Below, in pieces: positions 8,801 through 17,014 of a stretch of DNA of 64,000 nt; position 1 is the first letter of the stretch, and each line of letters begins with the position of its first letter. This stretch comes from Bacteroidales bacterium (lineage in GTDB: Bacteria > Bacteroidota > Bacteroidia > Bacteroidales > Paludibacteraceae), in the NCBI GenBank assembly GCA_900769555.1, contig CAAGHA010000043.1, positions 1 to 64,000 of the forward strand, written 5' to 3'. Under the pieces are notes generated by a model, which was given only the letters and a program-made list of their open reading frames with translations, did not search any database and had not been told where the DNA came from. The position numbers and the translations under genes are program-made.

Positions 8801-10373
8801 TATCTCCTTTTATAAAAATTGTTGGAGACGGCATAACTGAAACATAAACATCTTTTGCGTATTCACAGCTAAACTTATCAACCACAACTACCTTATAATA
8901 CTGACTTTGCTCTGCCACGGCACTCATAGATTGGTCTCGAGAGATTGTATCACCATCTTGATTCAACCAATAGAAACTATTCCCCATACCGGAAGAAAGA
9001 ACAGACAAAGAGACAGGATCACCATAACAGACCTGTTGTTCTCCATCAACCACAATTAAAGGCAAATCATTGACTTGCACTGCACGAGAAACCGTGGAAG
9101 TACAACCATTCCCGGAGGTTAATTTTAATGTTACCATATAGGAACCCGGTGCATCATAAACATGCGTAGGAGATTCCATAGCAGAAGTCATACCATCTCC
9201 AAAATCCCAAAGATAGGCCTTAATTGTATCACGTTCTATCGTAGATGTACTTTTGAATTTAATAGCCAAATCACAAGCACTTTCGCTTTCAAAACTTGGA
9301 TTCATGTCTATTGTATGAAGAACAGTATCCGCCAAAAGATTGGTACAAGCGGCATCCGACCCAATCATGCGGCAACAATATCTTGCACCATCAACGATCT
9401 GAGAATGAGGAATCTTCACCTCGTTTGGTTTGTTCGAATTTACATCTAAAGGCAAATTATCACTGCAACGATACCATTCATAACTTTCAAACCCAAGCGG
9501 AGCTGTTATATATGCATCATCATTACCACAATTTCGCGGAATAAGACGGAATTGTTCCGTTTTCCCCCAAAAATAACCATAAGCCTTATGACTTCCTGCT
9601 TGTTGGGAATTACCTACATCCACCAAACAATCATTGACTTGCAAAGTGATATTAACAGTGTATCCGATATAAGGAGTTAAATCATAACTAACCGTTTTCC
9701 ATGGTTGATACACATACTCTTCAGGCGCTTGAGTTCTCTCGACTTTGGCTTCATGACAAGTAGATGGATTTCTCAGCAATGTAGAAGAATTAAAACTTGC
9801 CCCTCCATTAAAGGACTCGCAAGGAAGAGTAACTTTATCACCCTCAGGTGAAAGAAGTTCTACCGAAACTGAGAAAGACGGCATTTGATAAGAGGTATGA
9901 TTCTCTCCTGTAGGAACGTGCAACACACACGCATACTTATAGGTAAATAAGGTACTTTCTTCTCCAACCTCAAAACTATAAGTCATCTTTTCTGCAAAAG
10001 CAGATTTATTATTTCTTCCATCAGCATAACCACTATTTTTCCCTATTTGTATCACAATTTCGTCATCAGGGTTAACCAAAAAATCGCTACAAGCTATAAT
10101 CGGATCAACAGAACCCATATCACCGGAAAGCAACATACGATTATTGCGCCTTGCAGTAGCCTCGTCCACTTCAGTCCACGTGTACTTATATTCATATGAA
10201 ACACCTTCATCCGTTTGAATTTTCTCAGGAGTATAAAGCCCTGTATAAAGCTTCCAACCATCTAGAGTACCTTGTATCTTCAGTCCATTATTCGGAGTAT
10301 CTTGAGAAAATAACTCAAAAACGAATAACAAACTAAACAATACGAATCCGATAAAAAAATAACATTTTCGCAT
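5880..10373 (-). CDS. Ig-repeat T9SS substrate with CHU_C (type B) sorting domain, small paralog of the giants
   Basis: 1497 residues. Order: signal peptide (MRKCYFFIGFVLFSLLFVFELFSQ); N-terminal domain (~25-290) shared with both giant proteins, with the common segment AEKMTYSFEVGEESTLFTYK; PKD domain (~355-440, core WDFGDGMTS and THVYDAPGSYMVTLKL); 12 Ig-like units of ~75-80 residues, each with a Cys in an ICxGxxxxL motif and a Cys in an NGC motif; a linker; and a C-terminal CHU_C domain (~1400-1497, core FWAPNAFTPNGDGMND). That C-terminal domain is the type B T9SS signal. The units follow the three-unit register seen in the giants. Unlike the giants it lacks the CxxC...CxxC insertion: VNDCL runs straight on to the conserved HKAYGYF. 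It forms an operon with the PorP/SprF gene. Inferred role: secreted or surface adhesin. Confidence 0.93.
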   Translation of the reverse strand: MRKCYFFIGFVLFSLLFVFELFSQDTPNNGLKIQGTLDGWKLYTGLYTPEKIQTDEGVSYEYKYTWTEVDEATARRNNRMLLSGDMGSVDPIIACSDFLVNPDDEIVIQIGKNSGYADGRNNKSAFAEKMTYSFEVGEESTLFTYKYACVLHVPTGENHTSYQMPSFSVSVELLSPEGDKVTLPCESFNGGASFNSSTLLRNPSTCHEAKVERTQAPEEYVYQPWKTVSYDLTPYIGYTVNITLQVNDCLVDVGNSQQAGSHKAYGYFWGKTEQFRLIPRNCGNDDAYITAPLGFESYEWYRCSDNLPLDVNSNKPNEVKIPHSQIVDGARYCCRMIGSDAACTNLLADTVLHTIDMNPSFESESACDLAIKFKSTSTIERDTIKAYLWDFGDGMTSAMESPTHVYDAPGSYMVTLKLTSGNGCTSTVSRAVQVNDLPLIVVDGEQQVCYGDPVSLSVLSSGMGNSFYWLNQDGDTISRDQSMSAVAEQSQYYKVVVVDKFSCEYAKDVYVSVMPSPTIFIKGDSAACLNTPAKLWVWGDADSYVWNTGVTKDTLTIIPQQASTYEVTGTYSGTGCKTKKQVKVNVNPLPEISVTGPSAICEGETTTLIASGGESFLWQQVFMGDSFMVVPDSTTIYHVIGTDTNGCSNEIQYKLIVNKKPELVLHGNQPICDGDQLNLWVEGAQAFLWDDGTPRSSVTRMPSLTTTSYWVEGSTNGCVTRLDIPIEVNPNPTVSIQGKADVCSGDSVTLFAIGASHYQWGTGETLNQITKSLERTQTFYVTGTSDANCQGVASYEVKVHPMPNFAITGPITVCEDSAVTLSAKGVEFDCTFQWNNGAVGSELTAYVKDTTVFEVVAKETSYGCMSVQSHTVYTLPYPELSFDGDTKVCRGVAVNLSALGAYSYKWSNGATTSNFLDSLDNSTTIWVEGTTNGCTSRLNIPIVVLDKPFIWTDGKTTICSGDSLTLMARGAANYVWNGSTQGAFFKSFPTNSSYIKLTGTNDQGCSNSITIDYEVKPKPKAEISGPPTVCKNSSNDFSVGGENLVQYVWDSGEMFSTVSKYISADTIISAKVWDVYGCSNEVTYKVITVDPPKISFEGKTSVCLGDKVDLIGVGPCNFLWEEDGKVLSNTSRLDCPITKNMRVTLVGYAGSCKSYLDVYLTPLQVPTVDILGDGKVCKNEKFLLTATGADKYVWSTGDTVATIESSLVSNWTYTVIGELFNGCSAKKEINIAVIPDLSVSLEEVGKDGCPGASTTITLEASGASNYSWSSEPYNTGIYGNSGFRIEPLITEPTKVIVKGYNDEGCYGLDSIIVDPKKHDTLNFSIRPTIIEESDRVVRFSGYTPKDYHWTWYPGDGSVLEGKEITYEYSRDDAITTDSFLVEVKASNDSGCEYEGKGYVYVWKDFWAPNAFTPNGDGMNDLFRFEGGEFIENFSFIIYNRLGQVLFEGNSIDDSWDGKYDNDQYCPQGVYGWVVNYSSKFKGIYKEGEKKGFVTILK

Positions 10374-10807
10374 AATACTAATATTCAGGCAAAAGACTTT
10401 TGATCAACACGTAAAATGAACTACTCCCTATTAATAAATCTTTGTTCAATTCTTTCAATAAACTCAAAATTTGACATAAAAGCGCTTACCTTGTCAAAAA
10501 TCTTTTGCATTGTGTTTTTCAATTCTATCAAATAAGGCTTTTTAAGCCCATCTTATTTCGTATTTAACTTATAAATAATCAAATAGCTATCTCATAATAA
10601 ACCACAAAAACTATGCCAAATTTGTAATTTTTAACAGAATAGCGATGCGAAATAAGAAAAAAAACACGAAATCAACAAATATTTTTTAATTAAGTTAAAA
10701 TTTTAACATTTTAAGAGGGTATTAGGATACTAAATTTTTAACTTGAAACATACAGTTGCAACTTTATTTCTCCGTCTGAAAAAAGGTATTAATTTACATA
10801 AAAGAGG
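10374..10807. other. Intergenic region upstream of the 1497-residue substrate gene
   Basis: 434 bp of very AT-rich DNA between two minus-strand genes. It must hold the promoter of the substrate/PorP operon. I found no clean TTTG-N19-TAnnTTTG pair; AAATTTTG near 10470 on the minus strand is a one-mismatch -7 candidate. A small imperfect hairpin (GGCTT/AAGCC, 10536-10548) lacks a T-run and is not a convincing terminator. None of the repeats A-C was recognised and no coding ORF is visible. Confidence 0.5.
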
Positions 10808-12040
10808 TTAGCGATTGGAATAAGTTAAAGTAAAAAGGTTAGTTTCATTAAAAATATTATTTGCAATATCTAGCAACTCAGAGGGAGTAATCGTATTTAA
10901 ACGATTTTCAACAACACTTAAAGACTCGAAACGATTGAAATAAAGAAAACTTTTTGCTAAAGAAAGTACAAGACTCTCCTTATTTTCTTGTCCGATAGAA
11001 AGCTGTCCCATCAATTGTTTAACAGAACGATTAAGTTGCAAAGAAGAAAAAGCTTTCTCTCGTATCGACTTTAATTCTTTAAATATCAACTCTTCGCAAC
11101 GTTCCCTATTCTTTTCGTCAGCCCCGAAATAAATAGAAATCAGTCCACAATCTGAATAGGACGTCAAACTAGATTCTACACTATAAACCAGCCCTGCCCT
11201 CTCCCTTAATGACATATTTAATTTACTATTCATTCCGGGTCCGCCTAAAACATTATTCAACAGATACAAAGGAAGTCGATTATCACTATACAAATCATAG
11301 GCAAAGCCGCCAATCATTGTATGAGACTGATTAACTCTTTTCTTTATCAATTGCGAAATAGGCAAACTCATTGAAGGTTTCAGACGTTTTTCCAACTTTC
11401 TTCTTTCTGAAATTTCACCAAAATAGCGATTCGCCCATTTCACTATTTTCTTAAATTCAATATTTCCTAAAGAGAAAAAGAGAATTTGATCCGTACAATA
11501 ATTCCTATTTACAAATGCTTTCGCATCATCCGAACTATAACGTCTCAAAGATTTCGAATTTCCTAAAATATTCCGACCGATGGATGAACCTTCAAACAAA
11601 AAATTCTCAAAATCATCATAGATTAATTCAGCCGGAGAATCTTTGTAGGAATTTATTTCATCAATAATCACCTCAACCTCTTTTGAGATTTCGTTATTCG
11701 GAAAAACAGAATGAAATAAAACATCCGAACAAAGTTCCATGGCTTTTTCAAAATCCGAAGACAAAACAGTAGCATATACATACGTTTCTTCCTTGGTAGT
11801 ATAAGCATTTAATTCACCACCTACAGAATCCAAACGATTTATAATATGCCAAGATTTTCTTTTTTCAGTTCCCTTAAAGAGCATATGCTCAACAAAATGA
11901 GCCATACCTGGTTCATCTGGATTTTCATCTCGAGTCCCGGCATTCACAACAAAACCACAATAGGCAACCGGCGAATTATCCCACATATTGACCAAACGAA
12001 TTCCATTGGACAACTGATAAGAAGAAACGTTAGTCTCCAT
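10808..12040 (-). CDS. M16 family zinc metallopeptidase (insulinase-like)
   Basis: 410 residues when started at the ATG at 12040. The inverted zinc motif is HFVEH (His48, Glu51, His52), with the third ligand expected in the downstream Glu-rich helix around EVEVIIDEI (~residue 128). The C-terminal half has the family's RERAGLVYSVESS segment. Length and layout match single-unit M16 peptidases (processing peptidase beta/PqqL-like half). The frame is open further up (to 12115), but that extension lies inside the upstream gene; the ATG at 12040 starts 1 bp after that gene's TAG, fits the usual start just before the first strand (YQLSNGIRLV), and suggests translational coupling. No signal peptide is seen, so a cytoplasmic location is likely. 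Substrate unknown. Confidence 0.87.
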   Translation of the reverse strand: METNVSSYQLSNGIRLVNMWDNSPVAYCGFVVNAGTRDENPDEPGMAHFVEHMLFKGTEKRKSWHIINRLDSVGGELNAYTTKEETYVYATVLSSDFEKAMELCSDVLFHSVFPNNEISKEVEVIIDEINSYKDSPAELIYDDFENFLFEGSSIGRNILGNSKSLRRYSSDDAKAFVNRNYCTDQILFFSLGNIEFKKIVKWANRYFGEISERRKLEKRLKPSMSLPISQLIKKRVNQSHTMIGGFAYDLYSDNRLPLYLLNNVLGGPGMNSKLNMSLRERAGLVYSVESSLTSYSDCGLISIYFGADEKNRERCEELIFKELKSIREKAFSSLQLNRSVKQLMGQLSIGQENKESLVLSLAKSFLYFNRFESLSVVENRLNTITPSELLDIANNIFNETNLFTLTYSNR

Positions 12041-12041
12041 A

Positions 12042-12641
12042 CTATTTAGTTCTAAATTTCTCACGTTCCAATTCTTTAGCCGCAATACAAACCATTTCGT
12101 ACCACTCTTCCCCAAATCGTCTAATTAAAGGCTCTTTCAAAAACTGATACAAAGGAACACCTTGATTTTCGCCCAAACTAAATGCAGCTTTACATACACC
12201 CCATTTATGGACATTCAAAGCAACCGTACCATTACTAAGTTTTTGAATGCGGATAGGATACAAGTGGCAAGAAATTGGCTTATAAAAATCCGACAATCCG
12301 GCACGATAAGCTTTTTCCAAGGCACACTTACAAATTCCATTTTTATCAAAATAGGTAAAAACACACTCTCCTCCATCAACAATAGAAGTTACTAAATCCC
12401 CCTCTTCATCAACGTAAGAGACACCTTGTTTCTTAATTAATTTTTGAGATTTAACGGACAAATCATCCCAAACAATAGGCAATGACTTCTCCAACAATTC
12501 TAGTTCATACTCCTCTAAAGGAGCACCCGAATCCCCCTCAACACAACACTCTCCTTTACATACCGCTAAATCACAACAAAATTTCACTTCAAAAAGTTCC
12601 GTTGAAATGATTGTATCGTCAATTTGAATCATCATAAGCAT
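12042..12641 (-). CDS. DUF3109 family protein
   Basis: 199 residues. Recognised as DUF3109 by the Cys-rich N-terminal block FCCDLAVCKGECCVEGDSGA, then CVFTYFDKNGICKCALEKAY and the later CHLYPIRI and WGVCKAAF segments; about ten cysteines in all, arranged like the metal-binding cysteines of YkgJ/Fli-B type CxxCxxCC proteins. A bound metal or Fe-S cluster is likely but function is unknown. The protein is conserved across Bacteroidota. The frame starts MLMM; the fourth residue (12632) may be the true start, since homologs begin MIQIDD. The M16 gene starts 1 bp after its stop, so the two are an operon. A TACCTTTG -7 box lies 15 bp upstream. Confidence 0.85.
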   Translation of the reverse strand: MLMMIQIDDTIISTELFEVKFCCDLAVCKGECCVEGDSGAPLEEYELELLEKSLPIVWDDLSVKSQKLIKKQGVSYVDEEGDLVTSIVDGGECVFTYFDKNGICKCALEKAYRAGLSDFYKPISCHLYPIRIQKLSNGTVALNVHKWGVCKAAFSLGENQGVPLYQFLKEPLIRRFGEEWYEMVCIAAKELEREKFRTK

Positions 12642-12655
12642 AAAAATTTAATGTA

Positions 12656-12663
12656 CAAAGGTA
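12656..12663 (-). promoter_or_regulatory. -7 promoter element of DUF3109-M16 operon
   Basis: TACCTTTG on the minus strand matches the Bacteroidota -7 consensus TAnnTTTG exactly. A TTG lies 16 bp upstream, closer than the usual 19-21 bp, so the -33 part is uncertain. The leader would be very short (about 10-17 nt). Confidence 0.5.
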
Positions 12664-12726
12664 ATCAAATCTTTATAGGCAACTTCTATAAAATGTGTTT
12701 TTATTTTATTTACTATCCATATTAGC

Positions 12727-12849
12727 TAGAATTTTGACCTGTTTATTCATCTTTATTGACAAAAGTTCACAATTAACAGCAAAAGAGTAGATAAAACAGC
12801 TTTGAAAATAGCTTATAAATATGCGCGAAATAAAATTTAAACAACTTCC
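12727..12849 (+). repeat. Repeat family A, truncated and diverged copy
   Basis: It aligns with the right ~125 bp of the full elements: GACCTGTTTATTCATCTTTA, then AACAGCAAAAGAGTAGATAA, ending AAATAAAATTTAAACAACTTCC. The left terminus is missing. Immediately before it, GGCAACTTCTATAAAATG (12678-12695) resembles a family B terminus. The fragment ends 20 bp upstream of the nadE -7 box. Confidence 0.65.
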
Positions 12850-12868
12850 CAAATTCACTTTTTTTTTC

Positions 12869-12876
12869 TAACTTTG
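12869..12876 (+). promoter_or_regulatory. -7 promoter element of nadE-topB
   Basis: TAACTTTG fits TAnnTTTG exactly and lies 21 bp before the nadE ATG. The -33 position (about 12846-12850) reads TTCCC, only a partial match, and falls at the very end of the repeat A fragment. Confidence 0.6.
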
Positions 12877-12897
12877 GAGAATTAAACAACAATAAAG

Positions 12898-14832
12898 ATG
12901 AAAAACAACGGATACATAAGAGTTGCAAGTGCAGTACCGACTATCAAAATTGCCGATTGTCATTACAATGCAGATAAAATTACTCAAATGATATTAAAAG
13001 CAGAGAAAAATGAAGTGGAGATTATCTGCTTCCCAGAATTATCTTTAACTGGATATACCTGCAACGATCTGTTTTATCAAACATTTCTTTTAGAAAGCGT
13101 TGAGAAAGAGATTGTTTCAATATTAAATGAGACAAAAAACACAAAGGTTATCTCTATTATCGGAACTCCTTTAAAAATTAACAATAAAAGATACAATGTC
13201 GCAATTGTATGTCAAGGAGGTGAGATACTTGGAATAGTACCCAAAAGTCACCTCGAAGAGAGTCATTCCCGCAAAGAGTCTCTTTGGTTTTGCTCCGGTA
13301 ATAACATTCTTGATGACAAGGTTTACTTAGGAGGGAAAGAGATTACATTTTCGAGCAAGCAATTGTTTGGTGACAATCAGTTTCAGTTTAGCATTGAAAT
13401 CGGAAATCAATTAGGAAAGAAGAACTCTAACCTATCCGACCTCGCCATTAGGGGGGCATCTATTATCTTTAATCCGACAGCTCACAATGATTTAGTCGGA
13501 AGATATGAATTCAACAAGAATCAACTACGAACCCATACAGCAGAAAACTGCATCGCTTGCGTAACTGCGGCAACAGGGTTTGGAGAATCAACAACAGATT
13601 TTGTATATAGCGGGGCTTGCACAATCTATGAGATGAATGATATACTTGCTGAAGGAGATCGATTTTTGATGGAAGATCAAATGATTATATCAGAAATTGA
13701 TGTTGAACGTATAATTCACGAACGGCAATACATTCCTGATTTTCAAACTTATACAAAAAAAACTGAAATCAGTTTTACCCCTATCAAAAATCAAGAGATA
13801 ACGATAAACACGTTGCAAAGAAAATTAACACCTCAACCTTTCCACGCAACAGAAAAAATGAATGAACGTTGTGAAGAGATCTTTTCTATACAGGTTAATG
13901 GTTTGGCAACACGCCTTTATCACACCGGTATCAAGCGTTCGGTTATTGGTATTTCAGGGGGATTAGATTCAACATTAGCACTACTGGTTGCCGTTAAAAC
14001 GTACGATAAGTTGCAACTCCCTCGAAAAGATATTTATGGAATAACAATGCCGGGATTTGGAACGACAGGACGCACCTACCAAAATGCGTTACAAATGATG
14101 AAATCATTGGGAATAACACTCTTGGAAATTCCTATCAAGGAGGCATGTTTACAACATTTTAAAGACATTGACCATGACCCAACTCAGACTGATGTTACCT
14201 TTGAAAACTCACAAGCAAGAGAAAGAACGCAAATTTTGATGGACTACTCCAACAAGATCAATGGATTGGTGATTGGGACCGGAGATTTATCTGAAATTGC
14301 ATTGGGATGGGCAACATACAATGGAGATCACATGAGTATGTACTCTGTGAATGCCAATATCCCAAAGACATTGGTAAGAACCATGGTCAAATATGTCGCA
14401 GAGAATCAAATGGACGATACTGCAAAGAAAACATTATTGGACGTTGTTGCAACACCGGTTAGTCCAGAACTACTTCCGAGCAATGAGCAAGGAGAAATTG
14501 TACAAAAAACAGAAGATCTAGTTGGTCCATACGAATTGCACGACTACTTTTTGTACTACTCAATTAGATATGGATACACACCACGAAAGATATTTTTTAT
14601 GGCAAAACAAGCCTTAAAATACGAAGAAACAACAATATTAAAATGGATGAGAAATTTCTACCGGAGGTTTTTCACCCAGCAATTTAAACGGTCCTGTATG
14701 CCAGACGGGCCTAAGGTGGGTTGGGTCGGATTATCACCAAGAGGCGATTGGAATATGCCAAGTGATGCCTCATCAAGTATTTGGTTAAAAGAGATAGATG
14801 AAATGATTAAAGAACAATCTACAATCATATAA
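12898..14832 (+). CDS. nadE: NAD+ synthase, large two-domain form with altered glutaminase site
   Basis: 644 residues. The N-terminal nitrilase/glutaminase domain (~1-290) keeps the catalytic Glu47 (FPELSLTGY) and Lys116 (VPKSHLE). The C-terminal synthetase domain (~320-644) has the PP-loop SGGLDSTLA (Ser353-Ser358 region), GTGDLSEIALGWATYNGDH and KRSCMPDGPKVG. The enzyme amidates deamido-NAD+ with ATP, the last step of NAD+ synthesis. The oddity: where the family has its nucleophile in IEICEDLW, this protein reads IEIGNQLG, with Gly169 (codon GGA at 13402-13404) in the Cys position and the neighbouring Glu, Asp and Trp also gone. If so, it cannot hydrolyse glutamine and should use free ammonia, or ammonia from a partner. 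The following segment is otherwise well conserved (AIRGASIIFNPTA, GFGESTTDFV). topB follows after 10 bp. Confidence 0.93.
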   Translation: MKNNGYIRVASAVPTIKIADCHYNADKITQMILKAEKNEVEIICFPELSLTGYTCNDLFYQTFLLESVEKEIVSILNETKNTKVISIIGTPLKINNKRYNVAIVCQGGEILGIVPKSHLEESHSRKESLWFCSGNNILDDKVYLGGKEITFSSKQLFGDNQFQFSIEIGNQLGKKNSNLSDLAIRGASIIFNPTAHNDLVGRYEFNKNQLRTHTAENCIACVTAATGFGESTTDFVYSGACTIYEMNDILAEGDRFLMEDQMIISEIDVERIIHERQYIPDFQTYTKKTEISFTPIKNQEITINTLQRKLTPQPFHATEKMNERCEEIFSIQVNGLATRLYHTGIKRSVIGISGGLDSTLALLVAVKTYDKLQLPRKDIYGITMPGFGTTGRTYQNALQMMKSLGITLLEIPIKEACLQHFKDIDHDPTQTDVTFENSQARERTQILMDYSNKINGLVIGTGDLSEIALGWATYNGDHMSMYSVNANIPKTLVRTMVKYVAENQMDDTAKKTLLDVVATPVSPELLPSNEQGEIVQKTEDLVGPYELHDYFLYYSIRYGYTPRKIFFMAKQALKYEETTILKWMRNFYRRFFTQQFKRSCMPDGPKVGWVGLSPRGDWNMPSDASSSIWLKEIDEMIKEQSTII

Positions 14833-14842
14833 ATAGAGAAAG

Positions 14843-16663
14843 ATGATAGTTTGCATTGCCGAGAAACCCAGCGTTGCGAGAGAAATTGCCAATATATTAG
14901 GCGCACGTTCAAAGAGAGAAGGATATATCGAAGGAAACGGTTATCAAGTAACATGGGTATTTGGACATTTATGTACATTAAAAGAACCACACGATTATAA
15001 TCCTAATTGGAAACGATGGTCGATTTATGATTTACCATTAATACCCAAACCATTTGGAATAAAACTCATTGAAAATGAAGGTTCAATAAAACAATTTCAC
15101 ATCATTGAGAAGTTAGTTCAAACCGCTGATAAGGTAATCAACTGCGGGGATGCCGGTCAGGAGGGAGAATTAATACAACGTTGGGTATTAAAAAAGGCTC
15201 AATGTCAATGTCCTGTCGAACGATTATGGATTTCATCATTGACTGAGGATGCCATAAAAGAGGGATTTCAAAATCTACGTCCTGAATCAGATTTCAACAA
15301 ATTGTATGAAGCAGGAATGATGCGCGCTATCGGAGATTGGTTATTAGGAATGAACGCAACACGTCTATACACATTGAAATATGGTCAAAATAAACAAGTT
15401 TTATCAATAGGGCGAGTTCAAACCCCAACATTAGCACTGATTGTAAACAGACATAAAGAGATTACAGAATTTGTACCCGAACAATATTGGGAGTTAAAAA
15501 CAACCTATCGAGAGGTAGTATTCTCATCTACCAAAGGAAAATTTAAATCAGAAGCGGAGGGAAACCAATTTTTAGAGAATATGGTTGGTTACGATTTTGA
15601 AGTAACCGATGTTTCCTCTAAAAAAGGAACAGAACAAGCCCCTCGCCTATTCGATTTAACCTCCTTACAAGTAGAATGTAATAAGAAATACAATATGTCT
15701 GCTGATGATACATTGCGAACAATTCAATCATTGTATGAAAAGAAAATAACAACTTATCCGAGGGTCGATACTACCTACTTGAGCGATGATATATATCCTA
15801 AAATAGAAGGAATACTTCGTGAAATGAAATCGTATGCAGAGTTAACATCACCCATTTTAGCAACTAAACTTCCTAAGTCAAAAAAAATATTTGACAACTC
15901 AAAAGTTACAGATCACCACGCAATTATTCCAACGGGAATAAATCCAAACGGACTAACCCAAGATGAGCAGAAAGTTTATGATTTAGTTGCAAGGCGATTT
16001 ATTGCTAACTTCTATCCTATCTGCATTAACTCAACAACCACCATATTAGGGAAAGTTAATGATATAGAATTTAAGACCTCAGGAAAACAGATTCTTGAAC
16101 CGGGATGGAGGGTTGTATTTACGAAAGAAAAGGAGGATGAGAATACCGAGAAAGAAAAGGAAGAAGAACGTACATTACCTCTTTTTGAAAAAGGAGAACA
16201 TGGCGCACATGAACCTGGGTTATTGGAACGATGGACACAACCTCCGAAACCCTACACAGAGGCAACTCTATTGAGAGCAATGGAAACTGCCGGGAAACAG
16301 ATGGAAGATGAAGAGTTACGTGATTTAATGAAAGAGAATGGAATTGGACGTCCTTCCACTCGAGCCAACATTATTGAAACACTCTACAAAAGGAATTACA
16401 TGCGAAAAGAGAAAAAGAACATTGTTCCGACGGAAACGGGAATCAGTTTAATAAATACAATTAAAAACGAATTATTAAAATCTGCAGAATTAACCGGACA
16501 ATGGGAAAAAAGGTTGAGAATGATAGAGCATAGCACCTATGACACATCAACCTTTATGTCAGAACTAAAAGAGATGGTTACGCAAATAATTCAAACCGTT
16601 AAATATGATAACAATCAACGAATAGCTCTTGCAGAAGAGATTTCAAAGAATCAAAAAAAGTAG
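14843..16663 (+). CDS. topB: DNA topoisomerase III (type IA)
   Basis: 606 residues. The toprim domain starts at the N-terminus (IAEKPSVAREIA) and carries the acidic motif as DAGQEGE, the form usual for this branch. The active-site tyrosine is Tyr305 in TTYPRVDT. Also seen: SIGRVQTPTLALIV and GIGRPSTRANIIETL. The protein ends soon after the core, with no C-terminal zinc fingers. Topoisomerase III decatenates and relaxes single-stranded or negatively supercoiled DNA, usually with a RecQ helicase, which is not encoded here. It follows nadE after 10 bp with AGAGAAAG as a weak ribosome site, so it is co-transcribed. A perfect terminator follows at 16836. Confidence 0.95.
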   Translation: MIVCIAEKPSVAREIANILGARSKREGYIEGNGYQVTWVFGHLCTLKEPHDYNPNWKRWSIYDLPLIPKPFGIKLIENEGSIKQFHIIEKLVQTADKVINCGDAGQEGELIQRWVLKKAQCQCPVERLWISSLTEDAIKEGFQNLRPESDFNKLYEAGMMRAIGDWLLGMNATRLYTLKYGQNKQVLSIGRVQTPTLALIVNRHKEITEFVPEQYWELKTTYREVVFSSTKGKFKSEAEGNQFLENMVGYDFEVTDVSSKKGTEQAPRLFDLTSLQVECNKKYNMSADDTLRTIQSLYEKKITTYPRVDTTYLSDDIYPKIEGILREMKSYAELTSPILATKLPKSKKIFDNSKVTDHHAIIPTGINPNGLTQDEQKVYDLVARRFIANFYPICINSTTTILGKVNDIEFKTSGKQILEPGWRVVFTKEKEDENTEKEKEEERTLPLFEKGEHGAHEPGLLERWTQPPKPYTEATLLRAMETAGKQMEDEELRDLMKENGIGRPSTRANIIETLYKRNYMRKEKKNIVPTETGISLINTIKNELLKSAELTGQWEKRLRMIEHSTYDTSTFMSELKEMVTQIIQTVKYDNNQRIALAEEISKNQKK

Positions 16664-16716
16664 CTTAGTTTAAATTTAGTCGGCTCGGTATAAGAATACA
16701 AACTGAAATAAGATTA

Positions 16717-16787
16717 GGCAACTTCCATAAATTACGATAAATTTTATGTTCTTCAAAATCATCTCTACCTAATTTATAGAAATTACC
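16717..16787. repeat. Repeat family B, short palindromic copy
   Basis: 71 bp. The left end GGCAACTTCCATAAATTACG and the right end, read on the other strand, GGTAATTTCTATAAATTAGG are near-identical inverted termini. The right half (TTCTTCAAAATCATCTCTAC) matches 23062-23105 and the reverse complement of 2618-2667. Confidence 0.7.
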
Positions 16788-16835
16788 AATATAGAATTGA
16801 CTAGTAAGTCTATCCGACTATCAGTACTACAAAAT

Positions 16836-16884
16836 AAAAAAACTCCAAAATGCAAATTCAAATCATGCATTTTGGAGTTTTTTT
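16836..16884. terminator. Bidirectional rho-independent terminator after topB
   Basis: A perfect 19-bp stem: 16836-16854 (AAAAAAACTCCAAAATGCA) pairs with 16866-16884; the loop is 11 nt. The T-run on each strand is part of the stem. It sits between topB (+) and the convergent beta-barrel gene (-) and can end both transcripts. Confidence 0.88.
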
Positions 16885-16897
16885 AGAAATACTAATA

Positions 16898-16974
16898 GGT
16901 CAAAATGACCTCAAAGATGTCGAAACATCTAATTTAAATATGTATTTTAATAAGATTTTAAAACTGCATCCTAG
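16898..16974 (-). repeat. Repeat family A, truncated and diverged copy
   Basis: AGGTCAAAATGACCTCAAAG, then ATGTCGAAA and TTTTAATAAGATTTTAAAAC aligns with the right part of copy 1 (AGGTTAAAAATAATCTCAAA ... TAATAAAATTTAAACAGCTT). Only about 77 bp of one arm are left, ending CTGCATCCTAG instead of CAGCTTCTAA. Confidence 0.55.
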
Positions 16975-17014
16975 AAAATTACTATAAAATATCTTTCAAT
17001 AGAACTAGAAACAG

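Noticed and set aside
10531..10557. Hairpin in the 434-bp gap as a terminator of the M16 operon
   Set aside because: Only a 5-bp G+C-containing stem, a bulge, and no T-run on the minus strand.
12041..12115. N-terminal extension of the M16 peptidase to 12115
   Set aside because: It lies wholly within the DUF3109 coding region and has no counterpart before the usual first strand; the ATG at 12040, 1 bp after the upstream stop, is the better start.
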